Part shown: piece after piece, positions 49,044-58,141 of the stretch
Layout: each line of letters begins with the position of its first letter
Position numbering within the stretch: position 1 is the stretch's first letter
NCBI GenBank assembly: GCA_036654375.1
Contig: JAVVSD010000006.1
Span: 1 to 64,000 of the forward strand
Direction of reading: 5' to 3'
Length of the DNA stretch: 64,000 nt
DNA from: RZYX01 sp036654375
GTDB taxonomy: Bacteria > Bacillota > Clostridia > Oscillospirales > Acutalibacteraceae
Notes under the pieces: model-generated
The model's input: only the letters and a program-made list of their open reading frames with translations
What the model was told of the DNA's origin: nothing
Database searches by the model: none
Position numbers and translations under genes: made by a program

Positions 49044-49081
49044 TGTAGCCGTTCCTACTAACTCATGAAGGAGTGAAAAGT

Positions 49082-50221
49082 ATGGAGCAACATATAATTA
49101 AAAATAAATTTTCAAAATATGTTGGCACCGACAAACCTGTTGAAATAAGGTTCTCAAATATGTTGTTTTTGGGTACCTGCACAATAGGCTTGGCATATGC
49201 CATAATGGGTTTGATTTTTTTATTTCAGTGGCAAACAAGTTGTATTTGTTTGGTGATGTCTATTGGTGCAGGCTGGATGTATTATCTTTCATTGAAAACA
49301 AAAAAAGAAATACAGATAGCAAGAATTTCTTTAATATTCATGAACTTCTTGTTTTTCCCAGCAATATATTTGACCTCTGGTGGAATACACTGTGGGGCAA
49401 TTTCGTTTTTTGTCCTTGGACTAATTTTCAGCTACCTTATGTTTACAGGCAAAATTTGCTGGGTTGTCACAACCTTAGAGGTTGTGTGTTACATATTTGT
49501 AATTTACGCATCTTACAAGTGGAAAATGCTGTTTGATTATGAAATTAGCAAACAACAGGCATACTGTATGACAGCAGTTAATGTTGTTGTTGTTGCACTT
49601 GCTATTGGTCTTCTTGTAAGGGTTCTGATTACTCAGTACAGGAAAGAAAAGAAAAATATTGAGAAAACAGTTTTGGAGCTTGAAACACTTTCCACAAAGG
49701 ACCCACTTACAGGTGTTTACAACAGGCGATATATGCTTAATTTTTTGGACCAAAACATAAAAAGAGCAAACGAATATGGCGCCAAGTTGAGTATAGTCAT
49801 ATTTGATATTGACTATTTTAAATCACTTAATGATGATTTTGGGCATCTTGTTGGAGATGAAATACTCGTAAATCTTAGTGAAATTTTTACAACACAGCTA
49901 AGGTCAAATGATATGATTAGCCGTTTTGGCGGCGAAGAGTTTGTGGCAGTGTTTCCAAACACCGCTTCGGATATAGCGTTTAATCGTGCAGAGGAAATTA
50001 GGCAAGCTGTTGCCAATGCAACACTCTCCAAAAGTGTTAACAGACCAATCACAATAAGTGGCGGAGTTGCAGCATATGGTAGAGGAATGACAATTGAAGA
50101 GCTTATTGATTTAGCCGACAAAAACCTCTATGTTGCAAAGGAGTCGGGAAGAAACGCGGTATGCGTTAACAGAGAGAACGAATGGGAAGAGGCAACGAGC
50201 GAGGGCAAAAGCAAGCGATAA
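49082..50221 (+). CDS. Membrane-anchored diguanylate cyclase (GGDEF domain)
   Basis: A 379-aa enzyme that makes cyclic di-GMP from two GTP. The N-terminal third has five or six transmembrane helices (about 25-185) with a small uncharacterised sensor. A short coiled linker follows, then the GGDEF domain with the active site GGEEF (283-287). RSND at 274-277 sits five residues before it, the RxxD inhibitory site, so product feedback is expected. ATG 49082 is 8 nt from AAGGAG; an in-frame GTG at 49073 lies in that signal. Confidence 0.92.
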   Translation: MEQHIIKNKFSKYVGTDKPVEIRFSNMLFLGTCTIGLAYAIMGLIFLFQWQTSCICLVMSIGAGWMYYLSLKTKKEIQIARISLIFMNFLFFPAIYLTSGGIHCGAISFFVLGLIFSYLMFTGKICWVVTTLEVVCYIFVIYASYKWKMLFDYEISKQQAYCMTAVNVVVVALAIGLLVRVLITQYRKEKKNIEKTVLELETLSTKDPLTGVYNRRYMLNFLDQNIKRANEYGAKLSIVIFDIDYFKSLNDDFGHLVGDEILVNLSEIFTTQLRSNDMISRFGGEEFVAVFPNTASDIAFNRAEEIRQAVANATLSKSVNRPITISGGVAAYGRGMTIEELIDLADKNLYVAKESGRNAVCVNRENEWEEATSEGKSKR

Positions 50222-50274
50222 GAGCTATCTAATTTTATACTATTTTAACTTTAACACTAACATAAACAACATAA

Positions 50275-50308
50275 AACGCCTTGCACAGTCAGTGCAAGGC
50301 GTTTTTTT
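50275..50308 (+). terminator. Terminator after the diguanylate cyclase
   Basis: AACGCCTTGCAC (50275-50286), loop AGTCA, GTGCAAGGCGTT (50292-50303) and a T-run. Confidence 0.97.
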
Positions 50309-50380
50309 GCCATAAAATCGATAGACATGAAAAAGCTATTGCTTTTTGCTTTGTAGAGGCAGAGCCTAAAAGCGTTTCAA

Positions 50381-51595
50381 TTACTTTTCCTGCGGTATAA
50401 AAGCAGCGTGAACAGCGGAAACTGCCTTGTCTGCGTCCTGTGCATCAATAAGAACAGAAATTTTAATCTCGCTTGTTGCAATCATCTGAATGTTTACATT
50501 GACCTCATAAAGAGCTTCAAACATCTTTGCAGCGGTGCCTGGATGTGTTTCCATTCCCGCACCAACAATTGAAATTTTAGCAACACTTGTATCAATTTTT
50601 ATTTTATCTTCAGTTATGTCTGCAAAAGTGTTAATAATTAGCTCCTTTGCAAGCTCGCCGTGTGACTTTTGAACAGTAAAGGTGATATCCTTTGTGCCAT
50701 CACGACCGACAGACTGAAGTATTATGTCAACATTTATGTCCTTTGCAGCAAGTTTGCTGAACATTTTGAAAGCGATACCAGGGATATCAGGTAAAGCGAT
50801 AACAGAAACTCTGGCAACATCGCTATCTTTTGTTACACCTCTTACAAGCATTTTTTCCACATTAGCAACCTCCTTGACGATTGTTCCGGGAACTCTCTTA
50901 AGACTTGAGAGAACCTCCAACTCAACATTATACTTTTTTGCCATTTCAACAGAACGATTGTTAAGAACTTGAGCGCCAAGTGTTGCAAGCTCAAGCATCT
51001 CATCATAAGTGATTTCATTAAGCTTCTTTGCATTTTGAATTTTTCTTGGGTCAGCAGTATAAACGCCTTCTACATCGGTAAAAATTTGGCAGCGTTCAGC
51101 GTGGAGAGCGGCGGCAAGAGCAACAGCACTGGTGTCTGAGCCACCTCTTCCAAGCGTGGTTATGTCGTCATATTTGTTCACACCCTGAAATCCTGCAACA
51201 ATTATTATATTTCGTTTACCGATTTCGGTGTTAAGTCTTTCGGTGTTAATTGTTTTGATTCTTGCGGTGGTGTGTGCAGAGCCGGTTAAAAATCCCGCCT
51301 GCCATCCAAGCAAGGAAACAACAGGGAACCCAAGCTTCTCTATCGCCATTGCAAGCAAGGAAATTGAGATTTGTTCGCCTGCACTAAGCAACATATCCAT
51401 CTCCCTGCGAGAGTGCTTCGGGTTAATTTCAGTTGCTTTTTCGATAAGCTCGTCGGTTGTATCCCCCTGCGCGGAAACAACGACAACAACATCGTTCCCC
51501 TGTGCATAAGTATCTGTGACAATTGATGCAACATTCATTACGCGTTCGGCATTTGCAACAGAGCTGCCACCAAACTTTTGTACTATCAGTGCCAT
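50381..51595 (-). CDS. lysC: Aspartate kinase
   Basis: Phosphorylates aspartate, the first step to Lys, Thr and Met. The 404-aa protein begins ALIVQKFGGSSVANAERV, with the Asp-binding region GRGGSDTSAVALAAAL and FTDVEGVYTADPRKI. Two ACT domains lie at the C-terminus (about 265-404, including SVGRDGTKDITFTV). Which end-product inhibits it cannot be read from the sequence; linkage to hom suggests threonine or methionine flow. ATG after AGGAGG, 43 bp downstream of hom. Confidence 0.95.
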   Translation of the reverse strand: MALIVQKFGGSSVANAERVMNVASIVTDTYAQGNDVVVVVSAQGDTTDELIEKATEINPKHSRREMDMLLSAGEQISISLLAMAIEKLGFPVVSLLGWQAGFLTGSAHTTARIKTINTERLNTEIGKRNIIIVAGFQGVNKYDDITTLGRGGSDTSAVALAAALHAERCQIFTDVEGVYTADPRKIQNAKKLNEITYDEMLELATLGAQVLNNRSVEMAKKYNVELEVLSSLKRVPGTIVKEVANVEKMLVRGVTKDSDVARVSVIALPDIPGIAFKMFSKLAAKDINVDIILQSVGRDGTKDITFTVQKSHGELAKELIINTFADITEDKIKIDTSVAKISIVGAGMETHPGTAAKMFEALYEVNVNIQMIATSEIKISVLIDAQDADKAVSAVHAAFIPQEK

Positions 51596-51638
51596 AAAAT
51601 CCTCCTGTATAAGAAATTGCCATATATATGGCTAATTA

Positions 51639-52877
51639 TTAGCAATCAGCAATTCTGATTATAGAAATCGGTGTAATTGACTTTACGCTTTCAATTTGTT
51701 TACGCAACTCGCGTTCGGTTGCAACAGGAGTAACAAAAGCAATCTCGCCTTTTGGTGCATCATCACGGTTAAGAACAGTAATTTTTCCAAAGGCTTCACG
51801 CAAGGTTTCAATATCTTTTGACGCGTTTTCTGCATTTGCACGAACATAAAGTGCAAGCTCTCTGTCAAGATAATCAATAACATAATCCTCTTCAAATCCA
51901 CCCCAGCCAAAGTCCTTACGCCTTTCAAGATGGTTTGAGCAGTCAATAACATCTGCAACAACGGCACTTGCTGTCGGCAATTTACCAGCACCCTTACCAT
52001 AAAAAACGACATCGCCTGTTGCGTCGCCTTTTATAAGCACCGCGTTAAAAACATCATCAACACCTGCAAGCTGGCTTGAATTGTTTACAAGAGCAGGGCT
52101 TACAAGAGCAGAAATTTTGCCATTATCAAGCATTTTTGATGTAGCAATAAGCTTGATAACGCTGTTAAAACTCTGTGCATAGGCAATATCTTCAAGTGTA
52201 ACCTTTGTAATTCCCTCCGTATGGACTGCATCTGGATAAACATGCTTGCCAAAGCAAAGTGAAGATAAAATACAAATCTTTCTTGAGGCGTCAAAGCCCT
52301 CAATATCAGCAGTTGGGTCTTTTTCGGCATAGCCATTGTCCTGCGCAAGCTTAAGAGCCTCTTCAAAGCTCATTTTATCTTTAATCATCTTGGCAAGGAT
52401 AAAGTTTGTAGTTCCGTTAAGAATACCTGTTATTGCCTCGATCTCGTTTGCAGCAAGGCACTGTGAAATAGGACGGATTATAGGAATTCCGCCACCAACA
52501 CTTGCTTCAAACAAAAAGTTTGCATTGTTTTTCCTTGCAGCATCAAGAAGCTCAAGCCCCTTTGTTGCAACAAGCTCCTTGTTAGATGTTACAACGCTTT
52601 TGCCTTTATTAAGGCAAGCAAGCACAAAATCAAAAGCAGGCTTGACTCCGCCCATGGTTTCAACAACGACCTTAACTTCATCGTCGCTTAAGATAATGTT
52701 AAAATCTTTGACAAATTTATCTGCATTTGGATCCTCGGCAAAATCATGCAGATCTAATATATATTTAATTTTAATGTCGTCCTGAATGCTCTTTTTAACG
52801 ATGCTATCGTGGTTTTTTGTAAGAACCTCAACAACGCCTGAGCCAACTGTACCATAGCCCATAACAGCAACATACAT
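51639..52877 (-). CDS. hom: Homoserine dehydrogenase
   Basis: Reduces aspartate semialdehyde to homoserine. The 412-aa chain has the NAD(P) motif VAVMGYGTVGSGVVEVL, the catalytic region GILNGTTNFILAKMI and DPTADIEGFDASRKI. The C-terminal ACT domain (about 320-412) has RDDAPKGEIAFVTPVATERE. First gene of the pair with lysC; its ribosome binding site (AAAGGCGG) is rather far from the ATG. Confidence 0.95.
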   Translation of the reverse strand: MYVAVMGYGTVGSGVVEVLTKNHDSIVKKSIQDDIKIKYILDLHDFAEDPNADKFVKDFNIILSDDEVKVVVETMGGVKPAFDFVLACLNKGKSVVTSNKELVATKGLELLDAARKNNANFLFEASVGGGIPIIRPISQCLAANEIEAITGILNGTTNFILAKMIKDKMSFEEALKLAQDNGYAEKDPTADIEGFDASRKICILSSLCFGKHVYPDAVHTEGITKVTLEDIAYAQSFNSVIKLIATSKMLDNGKISALVSPALVNNSSQLAGVDDVFNAVLIKGDATGDVVFYGKGAGKLPTASAVVADVIDCSNHLERRKDFGWGGFEEDYVIDYLDRELALYVRANAENASKDIETLREAFGKITVLNRDDAPKGEIAFVTPVATERELRKQIESVKSITPISIIRIADC

Positions 52878-52901
52878 AATAAGCTAACCGCCTTTTATTT
52901 A

Positions 52902-52942
52902 ATTATTTTAATAGTTTACAATATTATTTTAATAGTTTACAA
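52902..52942. repeat. Two tandem 20-bp copies in the hom leader
   Basis: ATTATTTTAATAGTTTACAA occurs at 52902-52921 and again at 52923-52942. The copies lie between hom and a possible extended -10 (TGGTAAAAT on the minus strand, 52955-52960). They could be a pair of regulator sites or a recent slippage duplication. Confidence 0.8.
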
Positions 52943-53023
52943 TAAATGATATACATTTTACCACAAATACATAGTGGAATAAAGGGTAAAAATTAAAGTT
53001 TTTCAAAAAAAGCATGGATTCTG

Positions 53024-53052
53024 TTGTTAAAATCAAAACGCTGGTGTAAAAT
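53024..53052 (+). promoter_or_regulatory. Promoter of the YtvI-like permease
   Basis: TTGTTA (53024-53029), a 17-bp spacer and TAAAAT (53047-53052), about 90 bp upstream of the start. Confidence 0.65.
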
Positions 53053-53142
53053 AGAAGGAGCAAAACATACATTTGTTATATATCTAAGTATAGAAATAAA
53101 ACAAGTAACATATTACATAAATAAAACAGCGGAGGGAATATT

Positions 53143-54315
53143 TTGAGCTTGGTTGATAAAAGAAAAAAGTTTATAATAAACTTGTTATATTTTGCATCAA
53201 TAATAGGGTTGTTTTACCTGTTTATAAAATACGCATTCTGGCCATTGTTCCCATTGATATTTGCATTTTTTCTGGCAGTTTGCCTGCAAAAACCAGTTGA
53301 TAAAATCACAAACAAATTCAAGATAAAGAAAGGCATTGTTTCTTTGATAGCGGTTTTGCTTGTGATGTTTATTATTGCAACTACTATTGCACTTTTGGGG
53401 AATAAAATCGTTAAAGAGTTTCAGGACTTTATAAACTATGTGTCTATAAGGCTTCAGGACTTTGATTGGATTGAGCGTACTATTCGTTCGACAGTTGAAA
53501 TTCTTCCGGGTTTTATGGAAGATGCAGTTTCAGGAACAGTTGATGAATTTTTGTCAAATCTACAAACCTCAATGCAGGATGGTGCAACTGGCTCGTCAGC
53601 TCTTTCGTTTGGCTCATTCAAGCTTTCTTCATTGATTTTTCCGTCAATATCAGGCGTTTGGAACACAGCAAAGCAAATACCATCAGTCCTCATCGGAGTA
53701 ATAGTATCCATCATTTCATGTTACTTTATGACCTCGGATTATGAGCGTGTGACAAAATCAATAAAGCTTTTGCTTCCAAAGGAAAAGAGGTTCCTATTTT
53801 CACGCACAAAAACAATACTCTTCTCTTCACTTGGCAAGCTTGCCAAGGCATATGGCATTATAATACTTATAACTTTTTCAGAAGTGCTTCTGGGTCTAAG
53901 TATAATGAGTATTGTGGGTGTATACGACAGCTCGTATGTATTTGTTATTGCTGTTATCACTGCACTTGTTGATGTGCTTCCGATTTTTGGAACAGGAACA
54001 ATTCTTATGCCATGGGCTCTTTATGAGCTGTTGACAAAAAACACAGGTCTTGGCATTGGGCTGATAGTACTGTATGTCGTCATAACAATTATTCGCCAGA
54101 TTGTTGAGCCAAAGCTTGTTGCCTCTCAGCTTGATTTGCCACCAGTTGCAACAATTTGTGCAATGTATGTCGGGCTACAGATGTTTGGAGTTATTGGAAT
54201 GTTCCTCATGCCTATAACACTTTTTTGTGTAAAAGTTCTTTACGATGAGGGAGTTTTTGCTTCTTATTCAGAGGACAAGCCTACACCGGTTGTTGACGAA
54301 ACCTTAAAAGAATAA
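53143..54315 (+). CDS. AI-2E/YtvI family membrane permease
   Basis: A 390-aa polytopic protein of the PerM/AI-2E transporter family. Hydrophobic pairs open and close the chain, a soluble loop (about 90-175) lies between, and the typical VDVLPIFGTGTILMPWALYE and RQIVEPKLVASQLDLPP mark the family. In sporulating Firmicutes the closest relatives are called YtvI and are expressed during sporulation. The substrate is unknown. The TTG start is 6 nt from GGAGGG. Confidence 0.88.
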   Translation: MSLVDKRKKFIINLLYFASIIGLFYLFIKYAFWPLFPLIFAFFLAVCLQKPVDKITNKFKIKKGIVSLIAVLLVMFIIATTIALLGNKIVKEFQDFINYVSIRLQDFDWIERTIRSTVEILPGFMEDAVSGTVDEFLSNLQTSMQDGATGSSALSFGSFKLSSLIFPSISGVWNTAKQIPSVLIGVIVSIISCYFMTSDYERVTKSIKLLLPKEKRFLFSRTKTILFSSLGKLAKAYGIIILITFSEVLLGLSIMSIVGVYDSSYVFVIAVITALVDVLPIFGTGTILMPWALYELLTKNTGLGIGLIVLYVVITIIRQIVEPKLVASQLDLPPVATICAMYVGLQMFGVIGMFLMPITLFCVKVLYDEGVFASYSEDKPTPVVDETLKE

Positions 54316-54383
54316 CAACAAAATAAACAGTCTGTATACGCTTTTTAATAATTTTGTAAGAATTATACATTATGAATTGTAAG

Positions 54384-54427
54384 AATCACCTGTTAGATTT
54401 ATATCTGGCGGGTGATTATTTCTTTTT
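54384..54427 (+). terminator. Terminator after the permease
   Basis: AATCACCTGTTAGAT (54384-54398) pairs with ATCTGGCGGGTGATT (54403-54417) using three G-U pairs, followed by ATTTCTTTTTTT. Confidence 0.85.
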
Positions 54428-54499
54428 TTATGTTATTATAATAAGTAGTAGAGTGGACAAACACAGTTTGCTTTTCTAAAGTAACAGGGGTGATGTGAA

Positions 54500-55189
54500 A
54501 TGTATAATGTGTTAATTTGCGATGATGATGTGGCAATTCTTGATTCGGTTGAGATTTATCTAAAGCTTGAGGGCTACAATGCGATAAGGGCAGAAAACGG
54601 CATTCAAGCCATAAAAGCAGCAGTTGAAAATGATTTTCACTGCATAATAATGGATATTATGATGCCACAGATGGATGGGCTTAATGCAACCTTAAAATTA
54701 AGGGAAAAGCAAAACATTCCAATAATTCTTCTTTCTGCAAAGAGTGAAGATACAGACAAAATAGCAGGGCTAAGCTTTGGTGCAGACGATTATGTTACAA
54801 AGCCGTTTAACCCGCTTGAACTCATGGCAAGGGTTAAGTCGCAGATAAGAAGATATGTGAGCCTTGGAAGCATTCAAAAAAGTGACAGTGTAATTGTTAC
54901 AGGCGGGCTTGTGCTTAACATGGAAGCAAAGACAGTAACACTTGATGGCGACGAGGTAAAGCTTACTGCAACCGAATATGGCATTGTGGATTTCTTGATG
55001 AACAACATGGGAAGAGTGCTTTCAACACAGCAAATTTATGAGTCTGTTTGGAATGAGCCATCATATGCAACTGAAAAAACAGTGACAGTTCACATAAGAA
55101 GAATAAGAGAAAAAATTGAAATAAATCCCAAAGAGCCAAAATATTTGAAGGTGGTGTGGGGCATTGGATACAAAATGGAAAAAATTTAG
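54500..55189 (+). CDS. Two-component response regulator (OmpR/PhoB family)
   Basis: A 229-aa transcription regulator. The receiver domain has the acidic pair in LICDDD, the phospho-acceptor Asp52 in IIMDIMMPQMDG, and the conserved Lys in DDYVTKPFNP. The winged-helix DNA-binding domain (about 132-229) ends KTVTVHIRRIREKIE and WGIGYKME. Its 3' end overlaps the kinase gene by 26 bp, so it clearly pairs with that sensor. The target is unknown. Confidence 0.95.
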   Translation: MYNVLICDDDVAILDSVEIYLKLEGYNAIRAENGIQAIKAAVENDFHCIIMDIMMPQMDGLNATLKLREKQNIPIILLSAKSEDTDKIAGLSFGADDYVTKPFNPLELMARVKSQIRRYVSLGSIQKSDSVIVTGGLVLNMEAKTVTLDGDEVKLTATEYGIVDFLMNNMGRVLSTQQIYESVWNEPSYATEKTVTVHIRRIREKIEINPKEPKYLKVVWGIGYKMEKI

Positions 55190-57623
55190 AAATAATACAG
55201 CTTTAAAAGTAGTTGCATTTATACTTGCCTGCGTTTTTGCATTTCTGACTTTTTATGCTGGACTAAATGTAATCTCTTTCGCGTCAGAGTTTAGCAACAA
55301 AGGCGGAGTATCAAAACTTTTTTCTGAAGTGACGGACAGTTCGTTTACAAATTCAATTAGGTTTTCAACTCAGCTTGATTCTGATATGGACGCATTGCAC
55401 AAAATGGTTACAGAATATAAAAGTGACGAAAATGTTTATAGTGGAAATGCTTTTGCAAAAGTTGAAACAGACCTTAAAATTCACGCAGAAGAAGACATTG
55501 CACAGCGTATTATTGATGAAAAAAAGAATGTTATTGAAAGTGTAACAACATTCAGTGACGAAGGAAATATAGAATATAATTTTACCAATGACCAAAACGC
55601 TGAAAAGTTCACAACATCTAATAATACGAATAACTTTGCTGACGAAGAAGTTGTCATGATTGACGGAGTCGGTTTTTACAGAGGTATTGCTCTTGACGGC
55701 ATTGTTGTTAATGAGCAACAAATAAGAAAAGATGTTGAGGACAATTTAAAATCTGAAATAAACAACAGAAAACATGTTTATAGAGCGGGCTACGAAGAGA
55801 ATAAAAAAAATATAAGTAAGATTAAAAATCTGAACTTTGCAATTCGCAACAAAGAGACAGGCGAAGTTTATACAAACATGGGTGATGTGGTAAAATCAGA
55901 CACAGATTTAATGTCGCTTGCATCTGGTGACAATTGGAGCATGGCAATTGACAAAGGCAATTTTTCTTATGGAAGTAAAGTCGAGCAGGATAATAATTAT
56001 TATGCAGATTCCAAGTATGTTTCAATGCTAAGCACGCTGTTTGACAAGAACGGATATGACGCGTATTTTTCAATAAGTAGTAGTTCTAATACATTCAAAG
56101 AAGGCGATGCCTATTATGATTTACAAGAGGATTATGAAAATAGGCTTGTAAGCTTTGAGGATATGAGAACGCAAGTTATTATCAATTCTATTTTAATGCT
56201 TGCAATGATAATCTTACTTTGCGTCGGAGCGGGAAAACTTGACGACGAAGGCAAAACAAAAAAAGCCAAGATAGATAAAATTTACAATGATTTACACTTT
56301 ATCATATCTTTAGTGTTGGTTGTCTGTGGAATTGTAGGAACAATTGGAGTATATGAAAGCTTTTTAATCTGTGCAACTCCAGGGCATGAATACACCACAA
56401 GCGTTTCACTGTGTGCAATGATAGGCGTTGCAACGGTTGCGGTTATCACAGAGTGGCTGATGTCTGTTGTAAGGCATGTAAGATGCTCAACATACTTTAA
56501 GAACACATTGTTTTATGTGATTTTTATTAAGAATGCAAAAAGGCTTGTTTCCATGTTTAAAAAATACTTGGGAAAGTTAAAAGAGCTATTCTCATTCCAA
56601 AATACCAAGAATTTAAAAACAAGAATGATAAAGATAATTTGCTGTTATGCAGGTGCAAATGTGGTGCTTGCAATGCTCTTTTCCATGACCGCCGGCGGAT
56701 ACGATCCGGGTTGGCATTTCATTTTTGGAGTCTTGATGATTGGAGTAAACATCTCTCTTGTTGCCACAGCCAAGCAAACTATTCAGGCGCTTGACGACAT
56801 GATGGAAGCACTTATTCAGGCTGAAAACGGCAAGTTTGACTTTGACCTTAACATTTACTCAATGCCACTTTATTTAAGAGGTTTTGCAAGCCACATACTA
56901 AATCTTCGAGAGGGAATGAAGATTGCAGTTGATGAGGCAATAAAAGGCGAAAGAATGAAGGCAGAGCTTATAACAAATGTTTCTCACGACCTTAAAACTC
57001 CGCTGACATCAATTGTAAACTATGTTGACTTACTAAAGCGATGTGAGCTTAATGACGATACCGCACAAAGTTATATAACAATTCTCGAAGAGAAGGCGGA
57101 AAGGCTCAAAAAGCTTATCGAGGACCTTGTGGAGGCGTCAAAGGTATCAACGGGAAATGTGCAGATGAACATTACAAAAGTTAACTTAAACGAGCTTTCG
57201 GCTCAACTTGCAGGGGAAACTGAGGAGGAGCTTAAAGATCTTGGAATCGATCTTAGAGTTTCGGCGCCTGACACTCCTGTAATTGTTAAAGCAGATAGCC
57301 AAAAAGCATACAGAGCAATTGAAAACCTGTTCAGTAATGTCAAAAAGTATACAATGCCGGGAACAAGAGTTTATGTCGATGTTGGAACAGAAGGAAATCT
57401 TGGATACATTTCTGTTAAGAATATTTCAAAAGATGAACTTGATGTTCCTGTGGACCAGTTGACACAAAGATTTGTAAGAGGAGATTCGGCAAGAACAAGT
57501 GAAGGCAGTGGTCTTGGACTTTCCATTGCAGATAATCTCATCGCATTGCAAAATGGTGAGTTTATATTGGAAAATGACGGCGACCTATTTAAGGCGACGG
57601 TAAGGCTTCCCCTGGACGAGTAA
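55164..57623 (+). CDS. Sensor histidine kinase with large extracytoplasmic domain
   Basis: An 819-aa kinase. It has a first transmembrane helix (about 15-38), an extracytoplasmic sensor of roughly 300 aa with no recognised fold, then several further membrane helices (about 340-550). The phospho-acceptor is His608 in NVSHDLKTPLTSIVNY. The ATP-binding domain has ENLFSNVKKY (N box) and GSGLGLSIADNL (G2). The usual DxGxG box is replaced by a NISKDELDVPVDQLTQRFVR-type stretch, seen in other clostridial kinases. The TTG start at 55164 is within the regulator gene; no ATG fits. Confidence 0.92.
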   Translation: MDTKWKKFRNNTALKVVAFILACVFAFLTFYAGLNVISFASEFSNKGGVSKLFSEVTDSSFTNSIRFSTQLDSDMDALHKMVTEYKSDENVYSGNAFAKVETDLKIHAEEDIAQRIIDEKKNVIESVTTFSDEGNIEYNFTNDQNAEKFTTSNNTNNFADEEVVMIDGVGFYRGIALDGIVVNEQQIRKDVEDNLKSEINNRKHVYRAGYEENKKNISKIKNLNFAIRNKETGEVYTNMGDVVKSDTDLMSLASGDNWSMAIDKGNFSYGSKVEQDNNYYADSKYVSMLSTLFDKNGYDAYFSISSSSNTFKEGDAYYDLQEDYENRLVSFEDMRTQVIINSILMLAMIILLCVGAGKLDDEGKTKKAKIDKIYNDLHFIISLVLVVCGIVGTIGVYESFLICATPGHEYTTSVSLCAMIGVATVAVITEWLMSVVRHVRCSTYFKNTLFYVIFIKNAKRLVSMFKKYLGKLKELFSFQNTKNLKTRMIKIICCYAGANVVLAMLFSMTAGGYDPGWHFIFGVLMIGVNISLVATAKQTIQALDDMMEALIQAENGKFDFDLNIYSMPLYLRGFASHILNLREGMKIAVDEAIKGERMKAELITNVSHDLKTPLTSIVNYVDLLKRCELNDDTAQSYITILEEKAERLKKLIEDLVEASKVSTGNVQMNITKVNLNELSAQLAGETEEELKDLGIDLRVSAPDTPVIVKADSQKAYRAIENLFSNVKKYTMPGTRVYVDVGTEGNLGYISVKNISKDELDVPVDQLTQRFVRGDSARTSEGSGLGLSIADNLIALQNGEFILENDGDLFKATVRLPLDE

Positions 57624-57636
57624 TAGAAAAAACTTA

Positions 57637-57666
57637 TCACCCGAAACGAGTTTTCATTTCGGGTGA
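57637..57666. terminator. Hairpin after the kinase gene
   Basis: TCACCCGAAA (57637-57646) is exactly complementary to TTTCGGGTGA (57657-57666). The plus strand lacks a T-tract, while the minus strand continues AAGTTTTTTC. It probably ends the two-component operon or protects its 3' end. Confidence 0.6.
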
Positions 57667-57756
57667 AGATATGTAAAAAATCAATTGCTAAAACATAGAA
57701 GTGCATAAATCTGTGACCTTTGACAATTTTGACCGTGTTTTCAACAGCAGTGATTT

Positions 57757-57852
57757 CAACACTGTTACAACTTAGCGGGGTTAATTACAATTTGTAATAA
57801 TTAACCGTTTAACACTTACAATATTGTAATTAACTGTAACCGCTTTAGTGTT
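57757..57852. promoter_or_regulatory. Nested palindromes upstream of a small membrane peptide
   Basis: The outer arms AACACT/AGTGTT (57757-57762 with 57847-57852) and AGCGG/CCGCT-like bases enclose GTTAC/GTAAC, the 28-bp near-palindrome GGTTAATTACA...TAATTAACC (57779-57806) and TTACAATATTGTAA (57817-57830). The motif TTACAAT/ATTGTAA recurs, which fits multiple operators for one dimeric regulator. The region lies immediately upstream of the -10 of the next gene. Confidence 0.6.
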
Positions 57853-57873
57853 TAATTATAAGGCTTTTTTGAA

Positions 57874-57879
57874 TATAAT
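57874..57879 (+). promoter_or_regulatory. -10 element for the 43-aa peptide gene
   Basis: TATAAT at 57874-57879 with a poor -35 (TTTAAT at 57851-57856, 17-bp spacing). A weak -35 next to the palindromes suggests activator dependence. Transcript start would be near 57886. Confidence 0.5.
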
Positions 57880-57919
57880 AGAGATGTAGTAAAAAAACAA
57901 AAATGCGGAGGCGATAAAA

Positions 57920-58051
57920 ATGAAAGAATATATTAACAATAACAGGGCAACGGTACTTTCAAGAGTAATGGTAGCAGGGGTATTTGCAATAACAGCAGTT
58001 ATCGCCCTCGTGTTCGATGATGTAACACCAGCAACAATGCTGTTCATCTAA
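57920..58051 (+). CDS. 43-aa small membrane peptide
   Basis: The frame runs from ATG 57920 to TAA 58049-58051, giving 43 aa. An N-terminal polar, positively charged stretch (KEYINNNRATVLSR) is followed by a hydrophobic helix (VMVAGVFAITAVIALVF) and a short DDVTPATM tail. GGAGG stands 7 nt before the start, and a strong terminator lies 20 bp after the stop, so it is a free-standing transcript. No homologue is recognised. It may regulate the preceding kinase or another membrane protein, or be a signalling peptide precursor. Confidence 0.65.
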   Translation: MKEYINNNRATVLSRVMVAGVFAITAVIALVFDDVTPATMLFI

Positions 58052-58070
58052 TAACACAAACACAAACTCA

Positions 58071-58101
58071 GAAGCTGACTTTTAAAGTCAGCTTCTTTTT
58101 T
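58071..58101 (+). terminator. Terminator after the small peptide gene
   Basis: GAAGCTGACT (58071-58080) pairs with AGTCAGCTTC (58086-58095), loop TTTAA, then six T. Confidence 0.97.
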
Positions 58102-58141
58102 ACTTTTCACTTTTAGATTATTTTGCATTTAGTGTATTTTG

